DNA from: Caballeronia megalochromosomata
GTDB taxonomy: Bacteria > Pseudomonadota > Gammaproteobacteria > Burkholderiales > Burkholderiaceae
Reading direction: 5' to 3'
DNA length: 64,000 bases
Assembly (NCBI GenBank): GCA_001580565.1
Contig: LRBF01000032.1
Coordinates: forward strand, 1-64,000
Made by a program: the position numbers and the translations under genes. Under the pieces are notes generated by a model, which saw only the letters and a program-made list of their open reading frames with translations, was not told the DNA's origin and searched no databases. Positions 8,953 through 17,822 of this stretch are shown in pieces. Each line of letters opens with the position of its first letter. Position 1 is the stretch's first letter.

Positions 8953-9900
8953 ATGTCGCTTGCCGTGGTACGCAGCCGCGCGCCAGCTCCTGGGCGCGCG
9001 CCTGAAGTCGTCGTCGAAGTCCATCTTGCCAACGGGTTGCCGTCGTTTTCCATCGTCGGCCTGCCCGATCTCGAAGTCCGCGAAAGCCGCGAGCGCGTGC
9101 GCGCCGCGCTCCAGAACTGCGGCTTCGACTTTCCCGTGCGCAGAATCACCGTCAATCTCGCGCCCGCCGATCTGCCGAAGGAAACCGGCCGCTTCGATCT
9201 GCCCATCGCGCTCGGCATACTCGCGGCGAGCGGGCAGATTCCGGCCGAATCGCTGGAGCATCGCGAGTTCGCGGGCGAACTCTCGCTGACCGGCGCGCTG
9301 CGTCCGATGCGCGGCGCGTTCGCGATGGTCTGCGGCGCGGCGCGTCACTACGCATCGATGCGCGATGCCAGTGCGCGCATCCCGGAGATCTACGTGCCGC
9401 TCGCCAGCGCGGCGGAGGCGGCGCTCGTGCCGGGCATCGAAGTATTCGGCGCGGCAGACCTCCCCACGCTCTGCGCGCACCTGAACAATGTCCCCGATGC
9501 GCGCCTGAGACCGGTCGAGGCCGCGCCGCTTCCCCCGGGCGCCGCGCCCGCCGCCGATCTCGCCGATGTGATCGGCCATCCCGCGGCGCGGCGCGCGCTC
9601 GAAGTGGCCGCCGCGGGCGGACATCACCTGCTGATGGTCGGGCCGCCCGGCGCGGGCAAGTCGATGCTCGCCGCGCGCCTGCCGGGCCTGCTTCCGCCGA
9701 TGAACGACGACGAAGCGCTCACCTCCGCCGCGATCCTCTCGGCCAGCTCGACCGGCTTCGCACCCGAGCAGTGGCGTCGACGGCCGTTCCGCGCGCCGCA
9801 TCACTCGTCGAGTGCGGCGGCGCTCGTCGGCGGGCGCAATCCGCCGCAGCCGGGCGAGATCACGCTCGCGCATCTCGGCGTTTTATTTCTCGACGAATGA
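8953..9900 (+). pseudogene. comM: comM (YifB, Mg-chelatase-like AAA+ helicase), 5' part only
   Basis: ComM is an AAA+ helicase that extends branch migration during natural transformation; intact proteins are about 500 residues. Here 315 residues remain: the N-terminal Lon-protease-like domain (about 1-190) and the start of the AAA+ domain with Walker A GPPGAGKS near residue 233. The frame ends directly after the Walker B motif GVLFLDE with a TGA. No downstream comM sequence is found to the right edge of the window. The last codons before the stop (GTT TTA TTT CTC GAC GAA) are AT-rich and unlike the codons before them, so they probably come from the inserted element. The protein lacks sensor and arginine-finger regions and is very unlikely to work. 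Confidence 0.93.
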
Positions 9901-10071
9901 CCATCTTCGCTTTATAGTCCAATGTTGCTCACCTAAATTTACTCAAACTATCAGACAGTTATCTACCATGGCGAGCAATCTGCAAGTGAGCAACAGTCGT
10001 TAGAACCATAACAGTCGCGCAGCGACATAACCCGATGTCAAAAAGATGCCGCGGCGGGTTTTCGCTTCCGT
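9877..10071. other. Left end of genomic island (attachment-site region)
   Basis: The chromosome-island junction lies within the LFLDE codons at about 9877-9898: upstream sequence is GC-rich comM, downstream sequence is visibly AT-rich and non-coding for about 170 bp until the end of the first recombinase gene. The AT-rich codons recreate the conserved comM peptide, as expected if the element carries its own att core. I could not find a second copy of this core in the window, so the right end is not seen. Confidence 0.65.
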
Positions 10072-11544
10072 TCAGGTAGCCGCCCCTCCCAGACGGCCCA
10101 AGGCAGATTCAACAGAAGCAACGCCTTTTTCGCCGTCGATACGTGACATGTCCTTCACAAAGACGTGGAATCGCTTCAACACTTCGCTAGCAAAGTCGGC
10201 AGCAGACATGTCGTGGCGCATTTCCTTCAATTCCTGCAACGTAATTCGCCCTGTTCTAGCCAATTCGCTGATATCAACCTCCTCCGCTTTACCCTCCACG
10301 GTAGCGGACAGTGCAAACGCCCAATCAACGTACCTGGATAAGGACTCAATATCTTTATGACCGGTCCACTCCATAACCCTTTGGGCAAAATCTCGTAGCT
10401 TGAAGAGGGCATCTGAAAAATGGTCTTTATCCTTGATTTTATATGCACGAATCAATCGATAAAGTGCCATCGTCACGTAACGATGTCGAAACAAATGAGG
10501 GTGGGCGCGTCCTTTGATTTCTGCAGCCTTCCTCAGGATATGGAGTTCCAACGTTACCGTGCCCGGCTTCAACGGCTTTGCACTTCGCTCGTTAATGAAC
10601 ACTAGGCCGTGGTCAGTATCACCAAGTTTCCTTTCCACAATAGTTGACCTGAAATAGACTATGTATTCAACCAAATAAGCAAGGTCAGTGTGGTTGATTG
10701 GAACCAATCGAGGTACTGGTTCGCCACCGCGCTTGAAAGTCAGCATCTGAAGAAAGGGGCGCTCCATCTTTTTCGCGGCAAGCACGCTTTCTACGGTAAG
10801 ACTGGCTATCTCAATCCGTCGCGCTCCTGTTGCTTCCAGAACGCGAAGCAACACCAACCGACGCCTCTTAATAAATGAAGACGACTTTACCGAGAAAGTC
10901 GCTTTCCGAAGCCTGTCAATGTACTGCTCGGGCACGGGATACCGTTTATCTTCCGGGTCGCGCTGCGGCAGGCACGAGTGGTGCCAATACTCTCGGGATA
11001 TCGCGCGTTTGCCACGGCCACCTTTACGAGTGAAGCTTCTCCGCTCGGCCAAGATATGAGCGCCTTCCAGCGACAGAAAATCTTTGATTCGACGTCGCCT
11101 ACCTACAAAATCAAGAAAATCCAACGTTCGATGCCCGACATCAACAACGTGACTATCACTTCTAACGCGTTCTCCATCGGCCTTCTTCTCGTTTTGCAAT
11201 TGCTCAACGAATTCAACGAAGTTTCCGTCAGTCATTTGATGAAAGTCGATTTTCTTCACATCGCAATACCGCACGACGTGGCTTAAAATTGAGGCGTAAG
11301 TCCCCGGCGTTCCTCCTCGGTCCTTCAATGAGAGACGCCTCAGAGCCAACTGATGCATATAGGCCGCCAACTCGACGCACCATCTACCATCCGGCCAGAG
11401 AGGAAGGGGAAGACCCGAGACATCATGTGTAACAGTTCTATTGCCGTTGCGCAGCCGAAAGAGTCGTGTGCCGGGCGGCGCCGATATGAAATTTTTGCGT
11501 TTTCGCCTGACCGGCAGACTTACGACCGTAGCCTTTTGAGCCAT
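10072..11544 (-). CDS. Tyrosine recombinase (integrase) A of island module
   Basis: The 490-aa protein has a complete tyrosine-recombinase catalytic set: Arg242 in ATGARRIEIASL, a likely beta-hairpin lysine near 271, His350-x-x-Arg353 in HPHLFRHRYVT, His396 in TGHKDIE and the nucleophile Tyr405 in LSRYVD. The N-terminal 200 residues would bind the arms and core of the site. It is the last gene of a four-gene operon and its start overlaps the end of the preceding gene by 25 bp. It lies next to the comM junction. The DNA is clearly more AT-rich than the flanking core genes. Most likely it catalyses integration and excision together with the other module proteins. Confidence 0.9.
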   Translation of the reverse strand: MAQKATVVSLPVRRKRKNFISAPPGTRLFRLRNGNRTVTHDVSGLPLPLWPDGRWCVELAAYMHQLALRRLSLKDRGGTPGTYASILSHVVRYCDVKKIDFHQMTDGNFVEFVEQLQNEKKADGERVRSDSHVVDVGHRTLDFLDFVGRRRRIKDFLSLEGAHILAERRSFTRKGGRGKRAISREYWHHSCLPQRDPEDKRYPVPEQYIDRLRKATFSVKSSSFIKRRRLVLLRVLEATGARRIEIASLTVESVLAAKKMERPFLQMLTFKRGGEPVPRLVPINHTDLAYLVEYIVYFRSTIVERKLGDTDHGLVFINERSAKPLKPGTVTLELHILRKAAEIKGRAHPHLFRHRYVTMALYRLIRAYKIKDKDHFSDALFKLRDFAQRVMEWTGHKDIESLSRYVDWAFALSATVEGKAEEVDISELARTGRITLQELKEMRHDMSAADFASEVLKRFHVFVKDMSRIDGEKGVASVESALGRLGGAAT

Positions 11545-12098
11545 TTCTCGGCCTCCGTTTTGGTTTTCACCACAGGACGCTCTGCCATGTCGAACATTGC
11601 AAGTAGAACGTCCTCTTGCTTATCCCAATGTTGAACAAGTGCAGGGTCGCGAGTGAGATTGACGAGCGCCCGCGCTCGCTTCAATGACTCGTGAAAAGCG
11701 TTGGTTAGATGCCAACAATCCACTAGCGCTTGAACATGCTTGATTTCTGCGGATTCGAGTTGCACTTGCACGCTTGCCTTAGTGCGACGTGCCGGCCTCT
11801 CGTGCTCAGCGATGGCCGCTTGTAGACGTGAAAGGGCGCCTCTCCGCTCCTCATCGAATCTGGCGAACCCGCCTTCGAAGATTCGGTTGGAAACCCGTTC
11901 AATCGTGCAGCGCGACGTGGGCGCGATTCCGAGCTTATCCCGACTGAATTGCCCAAGGCGGCTCTGCCTCTTCAGGGCCGACAACAATTGTGCGTCCTCC
12001 GCATATTCGCCCGCGCTTTTCGACACGGATTCAATCAATCGGGCTAAAGCGACTATGCTCTTTTCGTTAGCTGTTTTTGGGGCATATTTAGGGGTCAT
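11520..12098 (-). CDS. Small helical protein of the recombinase module
   Basis: I do not recognise a family with certainty. The 192-aa protein is predicted by eye to be almost all helical, basic, and rich in Ala, Lys and Arg, with a possible helix-turn-helix around residues 45-75 (LGQFSRDKLGIAPTSRCTIE). Its start overlaps the upstream recombinase stop by 4 bp (ATGA), and its end overlaps the downstream recombinase start by 25 bp, so translation is coupled. By position it is likely the accessory DNA-binding or architectural factor of the recombinase complex. GInt islands have a comparable small protein beside three integrases. Confidence 0.8.
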   Translation of the reverse strand: MTPKYAPKTANEKSIVALARLIESVSKSAGEYAEDAQLLSALKRQSRLGQFSRDKLGIAPTSRCTIERVSNRIFEGGFARFDEERRGALSRLQAAIAEHERPARRTKASVQVQLESAEIKHVQALVDCWHLTNAFHESLKRARALVNLTRDPALVQHWDKQEDVLLAMFDMAERPVVKTKTEAEKWLKRLRS

Positions 12099-14221
12099 CC
12101 TGCCCTCTTCAGTTTGACGACAATCTTGTAGGGAAATCTGTCCGCTGCGTATGGAAAGAATTCCGGCTCAACTTGCACGCTTTTTCCCACTTGCAGCTCC
12201 AGAAATGCCTCAAGAGCATCCGCATCAATTACGGAAAATTTTCCTGTTCCGAAATTTTTCTGAACTAATTTCCTCAGAAATTCCTCGACGCCCTCGTGCA
12301 TTTCAATAACACGCTCTTCCTCCGGAAGGCGAAGCTCGTCCGTGAGAAAATATGCCGACACCTCTCTATAAAGGTCTCCTGAAATATTATTAGTCAAGTA
12401 GTTGTAAAGGTGCTCAGCGTCTGTATGAGCGACAAACCAGCGAAGCGTACCCAAATCTCCGTTTCGAGCGCTGAAGAAAAATGCGATTATGAAGAAACGT
12501 CGAAATTGATGCTCCCTCAGATAGTAGCGTCTCTGGTCGTCTGTTAATGGAGTCTGGAAAAAGTCGCAGAACTCATCCAACGACCGATTGAATGAGGTAG
12601 TAGAACACCGGTTAATCCCGGTGAAACCAGGGATATCGAACAGCAGTCGCGGCTGTCGGATGAGGCCCTCAGCCGCCATCTGCTCATGAAACTGCTGAAC
12701 GATTGCAATCGGTAACTCGACGGCCGGCGGAATTGGGCGAACTTCTTTTTCAAGTAGTCCTTCTGTTCCTGATTTCCCATTTTGAAAATGAATGAACGTG
12801 CGCGACTTGTCCAGGCAGCCGTGAACCGGCAGTCGCATGAGTTCAGCTTGCCGGCGTGCGGTATGCGGGCCTATCAGATGCGACATGCCTCCGTAAAAAA
12901 CGCGGATATTCTGAAGCAATCCGCGTCCCGCTCGGAAGTCAGAGAAGAAGCGGGCTTTGTCCCACCTTTCCGTATCCCGACCATGTAGAAAGCGCTTACC
13001 CAAGTGACTGGCATTCGCGCGAACGCGCAAGCACCATTGAGTGACTCCCATGGTCCTCGTGCCAGTAGTAAGAAATTTTTCGATGTCGTGATTCAGAAGA
13101 AGCACGTAGGGCGACACATCATGTTCTCGCGCCGCCAATAAGATATTCTTGTAGCTGTCCAGAAGGTCTTTTCCGTGGTCTCGACAATAATGGTAGCCGT
13201 CTCTCATGCCATCCATCACCTGCCAGAACGGCGGGTTGCGAAAGCGGCCAGCCTTCGCTATACGCTGAGGTTCTACGGGCTTGTAATTGCGTGCCTCTTC
13301 AAATGAGTCTGCTGGAACCTCGAGCCCTGCCGCCTCGAGCAAAGTCCAATTCAGAACGGCCCTACGGCGCGTGCCAAGGTAGTGTTCCTCCGGTCCTGCT
13401 CCCGTACCGGTGCGCACACTGACGCCAGGGTACTCCCGCAGGTATTTCTCCACGGGGTAAAGGGAAAGCTCCTCGAACACAGGCTTTGAACCTTTGCCTG
13501 CGATGGTCCCTTGGTACATCTCGGATGCTAAAAGTTTCGTATGAGGCACCAACCGATAGTCCACGTGCTCTCTGGCACGCTTGTAGCCTCCTTCAAGCCA
13601 AAGAGCCGCCCTCCAATACGGCAACACATCTGCATCTACTGGCAGGGTCCACTCCTCAATCGGAACGCTTAGTTCCCTGAAAGCAGCATGCTTCTCAACC
13701 AATATTTCGGCGTGGGCACGGTGGAGTTGCAACTTCTGTTCGAGCCATCTCGACAGTGCACCGGTCCAGTCGTAGATAGCCTCAGCATCCGTCGGCCCAC
13801 GCTCGAAGCGATACATCAAATTCGTGATGTCATCGACGGAAATGAGCCGGAGACCATGTTGCGAGAGCCCTAAAGCATCTTGATGCAGCAGAAAATAGTC
13901 TACGATGCGGCAAGCCGCCGCTACCGCATGCTTTGCTGTGGCGTCGGACGGGTTCCGTTGTCTTTCCGTCGAGCTGTCAGTCTGAGCGATAAGACTTGAC
14001 TTAAATATACGTAGGACGTTCGAGTATTGGGGGTCAGTGAGTAAGCCTTCTCCGAAGTGAACGCGCCAATCTATTTTCCTTCGAACTCCGTCAAAATTCA
14101 AATTCCATTCTGGGGCAAGAAAATCGCTCTCAAGCCAAGAAGCACTTTCAAAATAATTAGCGCTGTCGGCCTCCATTTTATCTAACATTTCGAACAATCC
14201 ATCGGGCGCCCCTTTAAGCAT
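12095..14221 (-). CDS. Large tyrosine recombinase B of island module
   Basis: The 708-aa protein has a long N-terminal region of unknown function (about 1-430) and a C-terminal catalytic domain. Candidate active residues are Arg456 in HTARRQAELMRL, Lys483 in the hairpin FQNGKSG, His571-x-x-Arg574 in EHQFRRFF, His599 in FVAHTDAEHLYNYL and Tyr608. The motifs are divergent from standard phage integrases but in the right order and spacing. It overlaps the upstream gene by 8 bp and the downstream gene by 4 bp. It probably works as an obligate partner of the other two recombinases. Confidence 0.85.
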   Translation of the reverse strand: MLKGAPDGLFEMLDKMEADSANYFESASWLESDFLAPEWNLNFDGVRRKIDWRVHFGEGLLTDPQYSNVLRIFKSSLIAQTDSSTERQRNPSDATAKHAVAAACRIVDYFLLHQDALGLSQHGLRLISVDDITNLMYRFERGPTDAEAIYDWTGALSRWLEQKLQLHRAHAEILVEKHAAFRELSVPIEEWTLPVDADVLPYWRAALWLEGGYKRAREHVDYRLVPHTKLLASEMYQGTIAGKGSKPVFEELSLYPVEKYLREYPGVSVRTGTGAGPEEHYLGTRRRAVLNWTLLEAAGLEVPADSFEEARNYKPVEPQRIAKAGRFRNPPFWQVMDGMRDGYHYCRDHGKDLLDSYKNILLAAREHDVSPYVLLLNHDIEKFLTTGTRTMGVTQWCLRVRANASHLGKRFLHGRDTERWDKARFFSDFRAGRGLLQNIRVFYGGMSHLIGPHTARRQAELMRLPVHGCLDKSRTFIHFQNGKSGTEGLLEKEVRPIPPAVELPIAIVQQFHEQMAAEGLIRQPRLLFDIPGFTGINRCSTTSFNRSLDEFCDFFQTPLTDDQRRYYLREHQFRRFFIIAFFFSARNGDLGTLRWFVAHTDAEHLYNYLTNNISGDLYREVSAYFLTDELRLPEEERVIEMHEGVEEFLRKLVQKNFGTGKFSVIDADALEAFLELQVGKSVQVEPEFFPYAADRFPYKIVVKLKRAG

Positions 14222-16601
14222 AAAGAGCCTCCTTTGAAATCATCTGTTTAGAAGCCTGCTCTCTAGCCAAAGCAAGCATTGCGATATAGTCGTCCCGTGG
14301 AGGCGAGCTCTTTTCAATATAAGCGAATAACCCATTCGCGAAATCACGCCACACCTTCGCGTGCGTCGAGATTTTCTCGTCGTCAATATCGGCGATAGCC
14401 AAACACAGACTTTCAAGTATCTTAAGGTTATCGACACTTACAGCGAAAACAACCTCATCGTCCATTTGCGCTGCTGCTTGGGAAAATTTAATCTGGCCGT
14501 TTTCTGCCACTCTCGGACGCCATTTAAGAGCGTAATTGACCAGAAATTCGGACATCTCTTCCAAGGTTGTGAATCCGGCGGCAGACAGAATGTAGGGACT
14601 ATCTCCCATAGCTTCGAGAATGAGCCCGCATTGGAAGAGTCGGACCCAACGGTTTTGAAAGAAGTCAAGCAATGGGGGCGGCAAATACCTTCGCACGAGA
14701 CGCATGTCAACACTTTCATGCCCCAGCAATTCGGCGAGTTTCCTGATGCTTGGAGTGTCAATGTAGTGACGGACCACGACACTTGCCCGCAGCGTGGTAA
14801 GCGAGAACGATGCCGTTAAGCGGTCGATATCTTTCTCCGCTATGCGTCCGCAAGCTCTAAAACTGGCAGACAGCGCACTGTCCGCCCCACCATTATGGAT
14901 ATAGCCGCGGCGACGGTAGCTGGTATCTTCGGAAGGTTGTATCGGAGTCGGATATGTAAAGCCTTTTCCACACTGCAAGAAAAGGAGTCGCCACAATGGG
15001 TCGTTTCTTGCCTTCAAATACGCTCGCAACGGCTGCGTCAATGCGATGACTTGGCGAATAATCTCCAAATCTGCGTCGGATAGATGGATTGTCTGCTGCG
15101 CCTTTTCAGGCCCTTTTCTCAGTTTGACTCCATCGAGTATCCATCCAGCGTCGCTTTCAGCGACGCCGGCTAATTGCTCGTCAGCGTCGAACAGCACGAC
15201 CTTCTGAAAGAAAGAGGCAGTCAAGCGTGGATGCGCTATCACCAAAAGTGTCATGTGCGGCACGAGTGACCCTTTTGTCGGGAGAGCAAGCGTCGTTGAA
15301 GCCAAATCTGCCAATGGGTCAGGATAAAACGTTTTTATTTGTCCATCCGCACTTGGACGGAAGCCGTAATGTTCGAAAGTAGCGCATACGTTTTCCTCCC
15401 AATTGGGAGCTCCACGCTGAACATTATCGTTACGCGATTTCGCCGCCACTCCCCACTGAACTTCCTTAGGCGTTCCTTTTTTCGCTAGCTCAATCCTTCG
15501 GCAGTATCGCGACCATAGCTTCTCGACTTCGAAAACAGCCCAACCGCGGATGGCCTCGATGTCCCCTGAGATTTGTTCGTGAACCAGCTCTACAGCTCGC
15601 TTATTGCTTACGTACAGCGGCAGCTCCGTCAGTAGCTTTGTGACATAGGCAACCCCTTCTTTGCTAATTCTTCGATGCGTCTTCGCACTGTCGAGCGATT
15701 TACCGGGTAGCTTCTGAATCCTCGCGTGCTTAGCCAGAAGCTTCCCATTACATGCATACGTCCTAAGGAAGAGCGTAAATTTTGACCACTGGTCACGAAG
15801 GCTAGAATATTGAAGATTTCGAGCCGCAAAGTCTTTGGCTTTCCATTTCACGAAACTAGCCAACAGCTTACTGAGATGAAGGGGCGATAATAGTTTTTCT
15901 CTTGACCAGTCTTTCGGCAATGCAACCAAGTAATCGGCGAAGGCTTGAACCAACGGTAGGTCTTGTGCTTGCCGTCCGTTAAAATACCGCCATGCGGCCC
16001 TTCCCATGCCATCGGCGAAGGACTTTCCGAAACGTTCGTAAATTCCCCGAAAATCGAACCACTTCAATTCACCCGATTTATTTACGCACACCCATCCTCG
16101 CCAAAAGTCGACCTGGACTGTATTCAGTTCAAGCGCGTCGAAGTCACGACCGGCCTTGATGAACCAAGCTTGCGGCCTTGTTAGACTTGGACTTGGGACT
16201 TCCTCTTCTACTCGGGGACATCCATCGTTCGCTAGCACTCGCCAAGTTCGCGCCCAAACATGGCGGCTGCTTTTGGTTGCATACAAGAACTTTCGCGAGT
16301 AAAGAGCCCCAAAAAATCCGAGAACCGTATTTTCAGGGCCGAAACGACCATCCGAAAAACTCAGTGTCCGTCCAGTCACGGCTAGATAGGCCTCCAGCAC
16401 GCGCAAGAAAACGGGCGTTCCTTTGCTTACGGTTCTGTTACACCGCTCTTGAGTTAGCCGCGTGATTGCAAGTTGCGCTCGCGGACTAACATACTGAATC
16501 GGATAGGAAGTCTGCCAATGTGCGCTTCGCAGCACGGCTTTGGAGTCAATGAGCAGGCCATCACTGCTGCCACGTCCCTTCGTTTGAACGAGCCTGCTCA
16601 T
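14214..16601 (-). CDS. Large tyrosine-recombinase-like protein C of island module
   Basis: First gene of the four-gene module, 795 aa. Only the C-terminal third resembles a tyrosine recombinase: SLTTLRASVVVRHY (about 601-613) corresponds to the H-x-x-R box and LLGHESVDMRLVRRYL (about 625-640) to the H...Y box, with Tyr639 as candidate nucleophile. The box II histidine is replaced by Thr602, and I cannot find a convincing first catalytic arginine around residues 458-470 (PRLTASFFQ). It may therefore be a structural partner rather than an active enzyme. The start at 16601 begins MSRLVQTKGRGSSDG. Confidence 0.8.
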   Translation of the reverse strand: MSRLVQTKGRGSSDGLLIDSKAVLRSAHWQTSYPIQYVSPRAQLAITRLTQERCNRTVSKGTPVFLRVLEAYLAVTGRTLSFSDGRFGPENTVLGFFGALYSRKFLYATKSSRHVWARTWRVLANDGCPRVEEEVPSPSLTRPQAWFIKAGRDFDALELNTVQVDFWRGWVCVNKSGELKWFDFRGIYERFGKSFADGMGRAAWRYFNGRQAQDLPLVQAFADYLVALPKDWSREKLLSPLHLSKLLASFVKWKAKDFAARNLQYSSLRDQWSKFTLFLRTYACNGKLLAKHARIQKLPGKSLDSAKTHRRISKEGVAYVTKLLTELPLYVSNKRAVELVHEQISGDIEAIRGWAVFEVEKLWSRYCRRIELAKKGTPKEVQWGVAAKSRNDNVQRGAPNWEENVCATFEHYGFRPSADGQIKTFYPDPLADLASTTLALPTKGSLVPHMTLLVIAHPRLTASFFQKVVLFDADEQLAGVAESDAGWILDGVKLRKGPEKAQQTIHLSDADLEIIRQVIALTQPLRAYLKARNDPLWRLLFLQCGKGFTYPTPIQPSEDTSYRRRGYIHNGGADSALSASFRACGRIAEKDIDRLTASFSLTTLRASVVVRHYIDTPSIRKLAELLGHESVDMRLVRRYLPPPLLDFFQNRWVRLFQCGLILEAMGDSPYILSAAGFTTLEEMSEFLVNYALKWRPRVAENGQIKFSQAAAQMDDEVVFAVSVDNLKILESLCLAIADIDDEKISTHAKVWRDFANGLFAYIEKSSPPRDDYIAMLALAREQASKQMISKEALYA

Positions 16602-17085
16602 TCTGCGCCCCCCAAGAGTTGGGGGTGGGCTGCGTCGAACAAAATGCGCTCGACGATGTCACGCGACCACTCGGAGCCGCGGCGAGCCTGCGTAGATACA
16701 GGTGGAAGGTAAAGGTAAACTGCAGCAAAAAAGGACACAACGAATCCTCCGAAGAAAAAGTCGGAAAGATTCGTCGGTTGACTGCAGACTGCGCGCCATT
16801 CGAATTGCGCGCATCACGGGAGACGAATATCGCGGGAGGAAGTTACAACATGGCCTTTCACCTGAAACAACTCGAACGGTCCGCGGCCTAACGGTCTTCC
16901 CCCGAGCGTTCGACGATTTTAATAAAAAGTCGCTCGTTGAGCAATTTCTGAGAGCAAATAGTGCACGGCCAGGTTGCTTGAATCCCGCGCGAGTCGAACA
17001 GCGCTTCGCTTCGTGGGGCAAGGAGCACGCCCGGACGGCCTCGCCCAATAGCTGCCGAGCGACGTCAGGTGACTTTTGAAATCGG
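16602..17085. other. Non-coding stretch upstream of recombinase operon
   Basis: About 480 bp hold the expected promoter of the recombinase operon, though I cannot point to clear -35/-10 boxes. Short frames on both strands lack ribosome-binding sites and recognisable motifs. I see no gene here. Confidence 0.5.
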
Positions 17086-17148
17086 GAAAAAAAGAAAAGC
17101 CCGCTCGGTGGCGGGCTGAATCCACATCGGTTGAGACATGGAGGAGAC
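17086..17148 (-). ncRNA. Putative short sRNA, copy 1 (CTCCTCC 5' end)
   Basis: On the minus strand a good promoter (next entry) is followed about 7 nt later by GTCTCCTCCATGTCTCAACC, then by a terminator hairpin (17098-17117, AGCCCGC with GCGGGCT) and a T-rich tail. The predicted RNA is about 60 nt. Its 5' end is an unpaired C-rich segment complementary to Shine-Dalgarno sequences. A second copy with the same promoter and 5' segment but a different terminator hairpin lies at 59817-59881. Burkholderiales carry short C-rich sRNAs of this kind; I do not assign a name. A 24-codon frame starts at the internal ATG, so an attenuator with leader peptide is the alternative. Confidence 0.7.
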
Positions 17149-17154
17149 GAAACC

Positions 17155-17182
17155 AGTATAAACCCTTATAGGTGGTTTGCAA
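17155..17182 (-). promoter_or_regulatory. Sigma-70 promoter of sRNA copy 1
   Basis: Read on the minus strand: -35 TTGCAA (17182-17177), a 16-bp spacer, and -10 TATACT (17160-17155). Both hexamers are identical in copy 2, while the spacer differs in its first half. Confidence 0.75.
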
Positions 17183-17513
17183 GTCTGTCGGATGTCGACA
17201 TCGTTCGGCGTCGCGCCCCAGCACTGTTTTCTCGTCGCGAAGCCGTTGCGCGGCAGCATCGGAGGACCATCAATACAGCATCATGTCCACTCCCGTGGGT
17301 TGTGGTCCGAAGGTGAACGAACGGCGCCAACGTATCGACTATCGCAGCCTGACAATCTACAAACGCACTTTTGTATGCCGCTCGTCATGAACAGTCAGCA
17401 CGCTGGTAATTACGACGAACCCACCCGTGCACCTCAGGTTCCAGTAACGCGAATCGCGTGTTGCGAGCGCGCTACAAGCACAATTCACGCGCTTCCGGTC
17501 AAAGAGCACTGCG
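17183..17513. other. Stretch with no recognised gene
   Basis: About 330 bp between the sRNA promoter and the small exported protein gene. Frames on both strands look like chance frames: no ribosome-binding site, no motif. Nothing further is seen. Confidence 0.4.
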
Positions 17514-17771
17514 CTAATTCGCATCCGCACCCGATGCTGGTTTTTGCTTCTTGTGAAAGAATGAAGATTTTCCCGCGCCGGACGCAGGACGATGGGTATT
17601 GGCCTTACGGGAAGGTGGAAGCGGCGCGCCCGGTGTCCATCCCTGGGTGTCGCTGTGGGCTGTGCTAGCTCCCGCTTGTCGGGGCGGTTTCGGGTTCTGC
17701 TGCGGCTGCGCATTTGCTAACGTCGAGCAAATCACAAGCGCCGCTCCCACAGCCAGAATCGTCTTGCTCAT
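17514..17771 (-). CDS. Small exported hypothetical protein
   Basis: The 85-aa product starts MSKTILAVGAALVICSTLANAQ, a typical Sec signal peptide with a cleavage site after ANA. The mature part is short, rich in Pro, Gln, Lys and Ala, with no Cys, and looks disordered. GAGGAGACGTTG before the ATG is a strong ribosome-binding site, which argues for a real gene. No family is recognised. It ends an arm of minus-strand genes and has its own upstream region after the MmgE/PrpD gene. Confidence 0.6.
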   Translation of the reverse strand: MSKTILAVGAALVICSTLANAQPQQNPKPPRQAGASTAHSDTQGWTPGAPLPPSRKANTHRPASGAGKSSFFHKKQKPASGADAN

Positions 17772-17822
17772 CAACGTCTCCTCGTTGTCGTTCAAAGATT
17801 TCGCCACAAGGGCGCTACACCC

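Noticed and set aside
16702..17079. 125-codon plus-strand frame upstream of the recombinase operon
   Set aside because: No ribosome-binding site, mixed basic composition, no motif; its end overlaps the region just before the sRNA terminator.
17065..17259. Minus-strand frame (containing MSQPMWIQPATERAF) as a leader peptide
   Set aside because: The frame begins within the sRNA promoter region and the bases before the internal ATG are CTCCTCC, the opposite of a ribosome-binding site. Its similarity to copy 2 follows the RNA conservation. Kept only as an alternative in the sRNA entry.
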